The notes under the pieces are model-generated. The model saw nothing but the letters and a program-made list of their open reading frames with translations, did not search any database and was not told the origin of the DNA. From positions 1 to 6,251 of the forward strand of contig CAISDD010000509.1 in NCBI GenBank assembly GCA_903883985.1: 6,251 nucleotides of DNA, given 5' to 3'. How positions within the stretch are numbered: position 1 is the stretch's first letter; every line of letters starts with the position of its first letter. Shown one piece after another: positions 1-5,445 of the stretch. A program made the translations under genes and the position numbers. Origin of the DNA: an uncultured Pseudomonadota bacterium (lineage in GTDB: Bacteria > Pseudomonadota > Gammaproteobacteria > Burkholderiales > Thiobacillaceae).

Positions 1-372
1 GCCAGCCCGAAACCCTGGGGAGAGCGCAAGTTCGGCGAAAAACCCGCGAGCGATCGTCCCTGGGGCGAGAAGAAGTGGGCCGACAAGCCCGCTGACCGGC
101 CGCGTGGCGAAGGCGCTCCCCGCGCATACGGCCAGCGGGATGTTCCCGCGCCCCGCCATGACGACGACCACCGCGGCAACTCCATCAACTATGGCGCCGC
201 CAGCCCGCAGGCGCGCCCCGCCCGAGACGGCAACACCTGGGCCAAACCGGAGGGCGCGCACGTAGCCAAGGTCTGGGTCAACAAGTCCGACACGCGTCCG
301 GCCTTCAAGAGCGCGCGCGGCGAGGACACACGCCCTGCCGCAGCCAAGCCGCGCGGCCGTCAGAGCTGGTAA
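1..372 (+). CDS. C-terminal tail of an unidentified, probably RNA-binding protein (5' end outside window)
   Basis: The reading frame is open from the first base and stops at TAA 370-372, giving 123 residues with no start codon in view. No catalytic domain is visible. The tail is hydrophilic and of low complexity, rich in Pro, Arg, Lys, Asp, Gly and Trp. Two adjacent copies of a roughly 15-residue unit occur near residues 5-33: PWGERKFGEKPASDR, then PWGEKKWADKPADR. Near residues 84-94 is a less repetitive block, AHVAKVWVNKS. The protein ends in a basic stretch, KPRGRQSW. Tails of this kind are known on proteobacterial DEAD-box RNA helicases (RhlE type) and on large-subunit pseudouridine synthases (RluB type), where they are basic RNA-binding extensions. 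I cannot choose between these, and other RNA-binding proteins are possible. The gene converges on the DUF192 gene with 27 bp between the stop codons, and I see no clear terminator there. I am confident that it is coding, but not of its identity. Confidence 0.7.
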   Translation, partial: ASPKPWGERKFGEKPASDRPWGEKKWADKPADRPRGEGAPRAYGQRDVPAPRHDDDHRGNSINYGAASPQARPARDGNTWAKPEGAHVAKVWVNKSDTRPAFKSARGEDTRPAAAKPRGRQSW

Positions 373-399
373 CGGCGAGCGGCCTCGGCGCGGGACGGC

Positions 400-882
400 C
401 TACAGGCTCTTCCGCCCCGCGGCCTCGTTGCTGCATCCCGCGGCTGCATCCCATTCCACCCGATCTCCCGCCCGGCCGCTGAAGCGGCCGGCGGCGATTT
501 CAAGGACATGGGCGACCGCCCGTGACGGATAGTAGATGAGGCAGGGATCCCGCTCGCAAACCGGCAAGGTGAGCGCCCCCACGACCCGATTTTCTGGACT
601 TACCCAGATCAGGTCGATGGGAAAGCGCATGCCGCGCATCCAGAAACCCGGCATCCCGACTTGAGCAAGCTCGAACCACATGCCGGTATCGGGCGGGAGT
701 CGATCGCGTCCCGACAGGCCCTGTTCCCGCGCCTTTTGGGTGGCGGCCAGTTCCACCTGAAACCGCTGGGTCTCACCCTGGCTGCCAATTTCTACCTGCA
801 TACCAGCGGAACAAGGCTCGGCAGCCCGCGCCGTGGCGCAGATCAGAAGCAGTAAACTGGCGCACTTTTTCCAAACTCGCAT
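400..882 (-). CDS. DUF192 family protein, exported
   Basis: This 160-residue protein starts with a typical signal peptide: basic MRVWKK, a hydrophobic core at residues 8-16, and an ATARA-AE site suggesting cleavage near residue 20. There is no good lipobox, so the mature protein is probably soluble in the periplasm. The rest fits the DUF192 family (PF02643). REQGLSGRDRLPPDTGMWF at 52-70 matches the family's 'GL-x-x-R-x-x-L-x-x-x-x-GM-x-F' pattern, and FWMRGMRFPIDLIWV at 80-94 is the signature block. Length is normal for the family. Two cysteines at 109 and 114 (PVCERDPC) could form a disulphide after export; this is inference. The molecular function of bacterial DUF192 proteins is not established. 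Start choice is firm: ATG at 882-880 follows a strong purine-rich ribosome binding site and begins the signal peptide. The gene is divergent from tgt with 11 bp between start codons, so its promoter must lie inside the tgt coding sequence. Confidence 0.93.
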   Translation of the reverse strand: MRVWKKCASLLLLICATARAAEPCSAGMQVEIGSQGETQRFQVELAATQKAREQGLSGRDRLPPDTGMWFELAQVGMPGFWMRGMRFPIDLIWVSPENRVVGALTLPVCERDPCLIYYPSRAVAHVLEIAAGRFSGRAGDRVEWDAAAGCSNEAAGRKSL

Positions 883-893
883 CCTTCCTCCTC
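883..893 (-). promoter_or_regulatory. Strong ribosome binding site of the DUF192 gene, filling the whole gap to tgt
   Basis: Read on the minus strand the 11 bases are GAGGAGGAAGG, directly followed by ATG. They contain the full AGGAGG Shine-Dalgarno core (892-887), four bases before the start codon. GAGGA at 893-889 offers a slightly longer spacing. This decides the DUF192 start. Because the two genes diverge, the same bases read CCTTCCTCCTC just before the tgt ATG, so tgt has no Shine-Dalgarno sequence of its own. Confidence 0.85.
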
Positions 894-2000
894 ATGCAAT
901 TTCAGGTAACGCATCGCAGTGGCCACGCACGTCGTGGCGTGCTGGAAACCACCCACGGCCTCATCCAGACCCCGGTTTTCATGCCGGTAGGCACCGTCGG
1001 CACGGTCAAGGGAATCAGCCCCCATGAACTGGTCGACCTGGGCGCACAAGTCGTGCTCGGCAACACCTTTCACCTCTGGCTGCGCCCCGGCGTCGAGGTC
1101 ATCGAAGCGCATGGCGGCCTGCACGGATTCATGGCCTGGAACGGGCCGATACTCACCGACTCCGGCGGCTTCCAGGTATGGAGTCTCACGCATCTGCGCA
1201 AGATCACCGAGCAGGGCGTGAAATTCGCCTCGCCTCTGGATGGCCAGCGTCTGATGCTCTCTCCCGAGAAGAGCATGCAGATCCAGAGGGCGTTGAATTC
1301 GGACATCGTCATGATATTCGACGAATGTACGCCCTATCCGGCGGACCGGGAAACCGCATCCTTGTCCATGGAACTGTCTCTGCGTTGGGCGGAACGCTCC
1401 AAGAACGCCCATGAGGGCAATCCGAACGCTTTATTCGCCATCGTCCAGGGCGGCATGCACGAAGACCTGCGCGAACGCTCACTGGAACGCTTGGTCGAGA
1501 TCGGCTTCGACGGCTACGCCCTGGGCGGCCTCTCTGTGGGCGAACCGAAGGAGGACATGCAACGCATCCTCGAACACATAGGCCCGCGTCTGCCTGAGGA
1601 CAGCCCGCGCTACCTTATGGGTGTAGGCACGCCTGAGGACATCGTCTACGCGGTTGCCCGCGGCATCGACCTGTTCGATTGCGTCATGCCCACCCGCAAC
1701 GCCCGCCATGGCCTGCTGTTCACCTGGTCTGGTGACCTGCGCATCAGGAACGCCCGGTTCAAGACAGACACCGGCCCGATCGACCCGGAGTGCGGCTGCT
1801 ACACTTGCCGGAATTTCAGCCGCGCCTACCTGCATCACCTACAGCGCTCTGGCGAGATGCTGGGGGCGCGCCTCAACTCGATCCACAATCTGCACTTCTA
1901 CCAGGATTTCACCGCGCGCATGCGCTGCGCACTGGAACAGGCGCGGTTTCCACAATGGGTCACGGACTTTCACCACCGCCGAGGCAACGGGCCCGCCTGA
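894..2000 (+). CDS. tgt: tRNA-guanine transglycosylase (queuine tRNA-ribosyltransferase)
   Basis: Tgt exchanges guanine-34 for preQ1 in the anticodon of tRNAs for Asp, Asn, His and Tyr, the first tRNA-bound step of queuosine synthesis, in the cytoplasm. The protein has 368 residues; E. coli Tgt has 375. Family motifs are present in order: PVGTVGTVKG at 31-40, DSGGFQV at 89-95 with the general acid/base Asp89, FDECTPYPA at 142-150, QGG at 185-187, GGLSVGEPKEDM at 211-222, and GIDLFDCVMPTRNARHG at 257-273 with the likely nucleophile Asp262 (E. coli Asp264). The zinc site is Cys300, Cys302, Cys305 and His331. All catalytic and metal residues are intact. ATG 894 is preferred because the N-terminus (MQFQV...HARRG) aligns with the start of known Tgt proteins, although the bases before it are pyrimidine-rich and give no ribosome binding site. 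Its promoter must lie inside the divergent DUF192 gene. queA, often the gene upstream of tgt, is not adjacent here. yajC follows after 55 bp. Confidence 0.98.
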   Translation: MQFQVTHRSGHARRGVLETTHGLIQTPVFMPVGTVGTVKGISPHELVDLGAQVVLGNTFHLWLRPGVEVIEAHGGLHGFMAWNGPILTDSGGFQVWSLTHLRKITEQGVKFASPLDGQRLMLSPEKSMQIQRALNSDIVMIFDECTPYPADRETASLSMELSLRWAERSKNAHEGNPNALFAIVQGGMHEDLRERSLERLVEIGFDGYALGGLSVGEPKEDMQRILEHIGPRLPEDSPRYLMGVGTPEDIVYAVARGIDLFDCVMPTRNARHGLLFTWSGDLRIRNARFKTDTGPIDPECGCYTCRNFSRAYLHHLQRSGEMLGARLNSIHNLHFYQDFTARMRCALEQARFPQWVTDFHHRRGNGPA

Positions 2001-2024
2001 TCGTCATGACCACAGTGGTAGAAT
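1997..2024 (+). promoter_or_regulatory. Candidate sigma-70 promoter with extended -10 for yajC-secDF
   Basis: TGGTAGAAT at 2016-2024 contains an extended -10 (TGn followed by TAGAAT, one mismatch to TATAAT). The best -35 is weak: CTGATC at 1997-2002, three of six matches with a 16-bp spacer, overlapping the tgt stop codon. Extended -10 promoters commonly tolerate a poor -35. Transcription would begin near 2031, leaving a leader of about 25 bases before the yajC ATG at 2056. This would let yajC-secD-secF be expressed independently of tgt. It rests on sequence match alone. Confidence 0.5.
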
Positions 2025-2055
2025 CCGCCGGTTTTCCCTCTCGCTACCGCTTAAC

Positions 2056-2379
2056 ATGTCCTCTCTGATTCCTTCCATTTTCACTGCGGCACCTGGTCAA
2101 CCCGACCCGATCATGACTTTTCTGCCGCTGATCGTCCTCTTCGCCCTGTTCTACTTCATGATCATTCGCCCGCAGATGAAGCGCGCCAAGGATCAGAAAT
2201 CGATGCAGGAAACCATCGCCAAGGGTGACGAGGTCATCACCGCCGGTGGCCAGGTCGGCCGCGTGGTGAAGGTGGCCGAACAATACCTCACCCTGGATAT
2301 CGGCGGCGGCGTGGAATCCCACTTCCAACGCGGCACCGTCCAGACCGTCCTGCCCAAGGGGACGATCAAGGATCTGTAA
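2056..2379 (+). CDS. yajC: Sec translocon accessory subunit YajC
   Basis: YajC is a small inner-membrane protein that associates with SecD and SecF in the complex assisting SecYEG. It has 107 residues, close to E. coli YajC (110). A short N-terminal segment (1-18) is followed by one membrane helix at about 19-37 (IMTFLPLIVLFALFYFMII), then the family hallmark RPQMKRAKDQK at 38-48 and the cytoplasmic domain with AKGDEVITAGGQVGRV at 55-70 and VLPKGTIKDL at the end. The frame is open far upstream into tgt, but ATG 2056 gives the family-normal N-terminus; everything before it is out-of-frame tgt sequence. No Shine-Dalgarno sequence is visible in the 20 bases before the ATG, which are pyrimidine-rich. 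It lies 55 bp after tgt, with its own candidate promoter, and 84 bp before secD, in a gap filled largely by an inverted repeat. Confidence 0.97.
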   Translation: MSSLIPSIFTAAPGQPDPIMTFLPLIVLFALFYFMIIRPQMKRAKDQKSMQETIAKGDEVITAGGQVGRVVKVAEQYLTLDIGGGVESHFQRGTVQTVLPKGTIKDL

Positions 2380-2382
2380 GCC

Positions 2383-2458
2383 GGTAAGGGGTGAGTAGTC
2401 AGCGAAGAACGCCGATGCACCACCCTATCCGCTCACCGCTAACCGCTCACCGTTTACC
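2383..2458. repeat. Imperfect inverted repeat built of 7-bp units between yajC and secD
   Basis: Left arm 2383-2404 (starting GGTAAGGGGTGAG) and right arm 2437-2458 (ending CACCGTTTACC) are reverse complements at 17 of 22 positions. Two of the five mismatches would be G-U pairs in RNA. The spacer between the arms is 32 bases. The right arm belongs to a tandem array of four 7-bp units: CGCTCAC, CGCTAAC, CGCTCAC, CGTTTAC (2430-2457). The array ends six bases before the secD ATG, so the normal place for a ribosome binding site is occupied by it. There is no run of T after the stem, so it does not look like a Rho-independent terminator. Confidence 0.75.
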
Positions 2459-2463
2459 CAACC

Positions 2464-4293
2464 ATGAACCGCTACCCACTCTGGAAATACATCGTTATCG
2501 GCCTGGCTGTGCTGGTTTCGTTTCTCTATACCTTACCCAACTTCTTCGGCGAAGTGCCGGCAGTGCAGGTGATCCCGGTGCGCACCACCGTCAAGGTGGA
2601 CGCGGCACTGCTGCTGCAAATCGAATCCGCACTGAAGACGGCGGGCATCGCCACAACCGGGGTGACACTGGACGAGCGCGGCATCAAGGCGCGTTTCACC
2701 AGTACCGATATCCAGATCAAGGCCAAGGACATCGTCCAGAGCGCATTGGGCCCAGGCTATACGGTGGCGCTGAACCTGCTGCCCGCCTCGCCACGCTGGC
2801 TGACCGGGATCGGCGCCTTGCCCATGAATCTCGGCCTGGATCTGCGCGGTGGCGTGCACTTCCTCTTGCAAGTGGACATGCCCCGCGCGCTGGAAAAGGC
2901 CGCCGAACGCTACCAGGGCGATATCCGCACCCTGCTGCGCGAAGCCAAGGTGCGTTACAGCGGCATCGAGCGCGTAGGCGCACAGGTGGTCATCAAATTC
3001 CACGATGCCATGCAGCGGGCCGCTGCGAGAAAAGCGATCGAGGGCGCCTACACGGAGTTGCAATTGGCCGACAGCGGCGGCGGTGAGGAATATGTGCTCA
3101 CCGCCGCCCTGAAGGTACAGGCGCAGGTGAAGACCCAGGAATATGCGCTGCAACAGAACCTGACCACGCTGCGCAACCGGGTCAACGAACTCGGCGTAGC
3201 CGAGCCGGTCATCCAGCAGCAAGGTGTGGACCGCGTCGTGGTGCAGTTGCCCGGCGTGCAGGACACCGCGCGCGCCAAGGAAATCCTCGGCCGCACCGCC
3301 ACCCTGGAAATCCGTATGGTGGACGAGGAACGGATGCAAGATGCCAACGTGGTTCGGGCCGCGACCACAGGCCAGGCCCCGTTCGGCACCGAGCTCTATT
3401 ACGAGCGTGATGGCCGCCCGGTGCTGGTGAAGAAGACCGTGGTGCTGACCGGCGACTACATCACCGATGCACAGCCCGGCTTCGACAACCAGACTTCGCA
3501 GGCTGCGGTGCACGTCAACCTGGACGGTCGGGGTGCGCGCATCTTCAAGAACGTCACCCGCGAGAACGTTGGCAAGCGCATGGCCATCCTCCTGATCGAG
3601 AAGGGCAAGACCGAGGTGGTCACCGCCCCCGTGATTCGCGAGGAAATCGGCGGTGGCCGAGTGCAGATCACCGGCATGGATACCCCCCAGGAAGCCTCCG
3701 ATGTCTCCTTGCTGCTGCGTGCCGGCGCGCTGGCCGCCCCCATGGAAATCGTCGAGGAACGCACGGTCGGCCCTTCTCTGGGTGCGGACAACATCGCTCG
3801 CGGCCTCAACTCCACCCTGGTCGGATTCGCCGCCATCGCCCTGTTCATGATCGTCTACTACCGTTGGTTTGGGGTGATCTCGACCTCGGCTCTGATCATG
3901 AACCTGCTGTTCCTCGTGGCCATCCTGTCCATGATGCAGGCCACACTGACGCTGCCTGGCATCGCCGGCATCGCCTTGACCCTGGGCATGTCGATCGACG
4001 CCAACGTCCTCATCAACGAGCGCATCCGTGAGGAACTGCGCAATGGCAATTCACCGCAAGCGGCAATCGACGCCGGTTACGCACGCGCCTGGGACACCAT
4101 CCTGGACTCCAACGTCACCACCCTGATCGCCGGCCTGGCCATGTTCTGGCTGGGTTCCGGCCCCGTGCGCGGCTTTGCCGTCGTGCTCTGCTTGGGGATA
4201 CTGACCTCGATGTTCAGCGCCGTGACCGTCTCGCGCGCCGTCGTCAATCTTACCTTCGGTCGAGTCAAACGCCTGACCCACGTCTCCATCTAA
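2464..4293 (+). CDS. secD: Protein translocase subunit SecD
   Basis: SecD, with SecF, uses the proton motive force to help exported proteins leave the SecYEG channel on the periplasmic side. The protein has 609 residues (E. coli 615). The N-terminus MNRYPLWKYIVIGLAVLV matches known SecD proteins and fixes the ATG. Membrane helix 1 spans about 9-25. A large periplasmic part (about 30-445) includes PRWL at 110-113, LGLDLRGGVHFLLQVDM at 123-139, the NRVNELGVAEPVIQQQG block at 238-254 and LPGVQDTARAKEILG at 262-276. LLLRAGALAAPMEIVEERTVGPSLG (416-440) leads into five more helices at about 451-467, 473-491, 497-516, 545-563 and 569-590. GMSIDANVLINERIREEL at 508-525 carries Asp512, equivalent to E. 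coli Asp519 in the proton path. No frameshift or missing motif is seen. There is no Shine-Dalgarno sequence; the bases before the ATG are repeat DNA, so initiation may depend on coupling or on an unstructured leader (inference). Confidence 0.98.
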   Translation: MNRYPLWKYIVIGLAVLVSFLYTLPNFFGEVPAVQVIPVRTTVKVDAALLLQIESALKTAGIATTGVTLDERGIKARFTSTDIQIKAKDIVQSALGPGYTVALNLLPASPRWLTGIGALPMNLGLDLRGGVHFLLQVDMPRALEKAAERYQGDIRTLLREAKVRYSGIERVGAQVVIKFHDAMQRAAARKAIEGAYTELQLADSGGGEEYVLTAALKVQAQVKTQEYALQQNLTTLRNRVNELGVAEPVIQQQGVDRVVVQLPGVQDTARAKEILGRTATLEIRMVDEERMQDANVVRAATTGQAPFGTELYYERDGRPVLVKKTVVLTGDYITDAQPGFDNQTSQAAVHVNLDGRGARIFKNVTRENVGKRMAILLIEKGKTEVVTAPVIREEIGGGRVQITGMDTPQEASDVSLLLRAGALAAPMEIVEERTVGPSLGADNIARGLNSTLVGFAAIALFMIVYYRWFGVISTSALIMNLLFLVAILSMMQATLTLPGIAGIALTLGMSIDANVLINERIREELRNGNSPQAAIDAGYARAWDTILDSNVTTLIAGLAMFWLGSGPVRGFAVVLCLGILTSMFSAVTVSRAVVNLTFGRVKRLTHVSI

Positions 4294-4353
4294 CGGACAT
4301 GGCTTCCCTCACCCCCGCCCCTCCGTGGGTGGCCCATCCCTCGCTTCTCTCGG

Positions 4354-4387
4354 GCCCGCAACTGCGCGGCTGGTCCCGCCTGCGGGC
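4354..4387. repeat. GC-rich palindromic element in the secD-secF gap
   Basis: The 143-bp gap 4294-4436 is long for an operon. It contains a perfect 7-bp inverted repeat, GCCCGCA (4354-4360) and TGCGGGC (4381-4387). Inside this is a further 4-bp stem, GCGG 4366-4369 with CCGC 4376-4379, so the segment could fold as a two-part hairpin. A second possible stem, GGCCC 4331-4335 with GGGCC 4352-4356, overlaps it and would compete. No T-run follows. On the minus strand the segment reads through as GPERSEGWATH, a peptide I associate from memory with spurious translations of dispersed intergenic repeats. That association is unverified. Confidence 0.5.
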
Positions 4388-4422
4388 GTGGGAAGCATTA
4401 AGCGTCGCTGTGCGGCGTTGAT

Positions 4423-4427
4423 AAGGA
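4423..4427 (+). promoter_or_regulatory. Ribosome binding site of secF
   Basis: AAGGA lies nine bases before the ATG at 4437, a normal Shine-Dalgarno motif and spacing. It is the only clear ribosome binding site among the five complete plus-strand genes, and it supports the secF start. Confidence 0.7.
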
Positions 4428-4436
4428 ACTGAGAGC

Positions 4437-5366
4437 ATGGAACTCTTCAAGATCAGGAAAGACATCCCCTTCATGCGCCACGCGGTGCCCACCGCGCTAC
4501 TGTCGGTGGCCACCTTCGTCGCCGCCGTTCTCTTCCTGGTATTCCAGGGACTCAACCTTGGCGTGGATTTCACCGGTGGCACGGTGATGGAAGTGAGCTA
4601 CGCGCAGCCAGCCGATATACACGGTGTGCGCACGACCCTGGCCCAGGGCGGTTTCGCCGATGCTCAGGTGCAGAACTTCGGCACCGCCCGTGACGTACTC
4701 ATCCGCCTGCCCATGAAACACGGAGTGACTTCCGTACACCTGAGCGAGCAGGCGATGACCTTGCTGAAACAGGCCGATGCTGCGGTCACGCTCAAGCGGG
4801 TGGAGTTCGTCGGCCCACAGGTCGGCAAGGAATTGCTGGAGGACGGCTCGCTCGCCTTGCTGGTGGTATCCATCGGCATCGTCCTCTACCTGGCGCTGCG
4901 CTTCGAATGGCGTTTTGCGGTCGGCGCCATCACCGCCACGGCGCATGACGTGGTCATCATCCTTGGCTTGTTCGCCCTGTTCCGCTGGGAATTCAACCTC
5001 ACCGTACTGGCCGCAGTGCTGGCCATCCTGGGTTACTCGGTGAACGACACCGTGGTGGTGTTCGACCGGATTCGCGAGAACTTCAAGAAGACCCGCTCCA
5101 GCGACGTGCCCGGCATCATCGACAACGCCATCACCGCGACCCTGTCGCGAACCGTCATCACCCACATCACCACCCAGTTGATGGTGTTCGCCATGCTCTT
5201 CCTGGGGGGCGAGGTGCTGTTCTACTTCGCCTTGGCCCTGACCATCGGCATCGTCATCGGCACCTATTCTTCTATCCTCGTTGCCAGCCCCATCGTCATG
5301 TGGCTGGGCGTCTCGCGCGAGGACTTCATCAAACCCGTAAAGACAGAATCCGGCGCGGTCGTATAA
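4437..5366 (+). CDS. secF: Protein translocase subunit SecF
   Basis: SecF is the partner of SecD in the inner membrane, and together they form an RND-like, proton-driven unit. The protein has 309 residues (E. coli 323). Order of features: short cytoplasmic N-terminus MELFKIRKDIPFMRH, helix 1 at about 17-36, LGVDFTGGTVMEVSY at 41-55 (family signature), a periplasmic domain to about residue 125, VEFVGPQVGKEL at 122-133, then five further helices at about 137-155, 160-181, 187-208, 240-257 and 262-290. DTVVVFDRIRENF at 204-216 is the conserved segment after helix 4. Arg238 in TLSRTVITH (235-243) is probably the counterpart of E. coli SecF Arg247, which works with the SecD aspartate in proton movement; the alignment was made by eye. 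The ATG at 4437 is preceded by a good ribosome binding site. secD lies 143 bp upstream and dedA 79 bp downstream, both gaps containing palindromic DNA. Confidence 0.98.
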   Translation: MELFKIRKDIPFMRHAVPTALLSVATFVAAVLFLVFQGLNLGVDFTGGTVMEVSYAQPADIHGVRTTLAQGGFADAQVQNFGTARDVLIRLPMKHGVTSVHLSEQAMTLLKQADAAVTLKRVEFVGPQVGKELLEDGSLALLVVSIGIVLYLALRFEWRFAVGAITATAHDVVIILGLFALFRWEFNLTVLAAVLAILGYSVNDTVVVFDRIRENFKKTRSSDVPGIIDNAITATLSRTVITHITTQLMVFAMLFLGGEVLFYFALALTIGIVIGTYSSILVASPIVMWLGVSREDFIKPVKTESGAVV

Positions 5367-5370
5367 AGCA

Positions 5371-5417
5371 GGTGCAAGGTGCAAGGTCCAGGGAATACAT
5401 GCTTGCCCCTTGCCCCT
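5371..5417. repeat. Inverted repeat built of 7-bp units between secF and dedA
   Basis: Left side: two exact tandem units GGTGCAA at 5371-5377 and 5378-5384, then a diverged third, GGTCCAG. Right side: two exact tandem units CTTGCCC at 5402-5408 and 5409-5415. The arms 5371-5385 and 5402-5416 are reverse complements at 13 of 15 positions, and one more pair (5370 with 5417) extends the stem. The loop is 16 bases. The element begins four bases after the secF stop codon. Only TTTC follows the stem, so a Rho-independent terminator is doubtful, but attenuation or mRNA protection is possible. Confidence 0.75.
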
Positions 5418-5445
5418 TTCATCCTGAACTCTGGGCTTGGATGTA

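Noticed and set aside
373..399. Possible bidirectional terminator between the converging genes
   Set aside because: The 27 bp are GC-rich but give no stem followed by a T-run on either strand.
843..1412. 189-codon minus-strand frame overlapping the DUF192 start and tgt
   Set aside because: It conflicts with two genes of clear family identity and shows no motif.
1654..2055. Upstream extension of the yajC frame into tgt
   Set aside because: The frame happens to be open, but the added sequence is out-of-frame tgt. Known YajC proteins begin at the equivalent of ATG 2056.
2391..3086. 231-codon plus-strand frame overlapping the start of secD
   Set aside because: It is out of frame with secD, rich in Arg, Gly and His, and has no family features.
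2533..3513. 326-codon open frame on the minus strand
   Set aside because: It lies wholly antisense to secD, which has full-length family similarity. The His/Gln/Ala-rich translation has no recognisable domain and is typical of antisense frames in GC-rich genes.
4299..4421. 40-codon ORF between secD and secF starting at ATG 4299
   Set aside because: No ribosome site, a Pro/Trp/Arg-rich translation, and it covers the palindromic repeat; most likely non-coding.
4497..5384. 295-codon open frame on the minus strand
   Set aside because: It is antisense to secF, with a composition dominated by His, Gln, Gly and Asp and no signal, helix or motif. It is a shadow of secF codon use.
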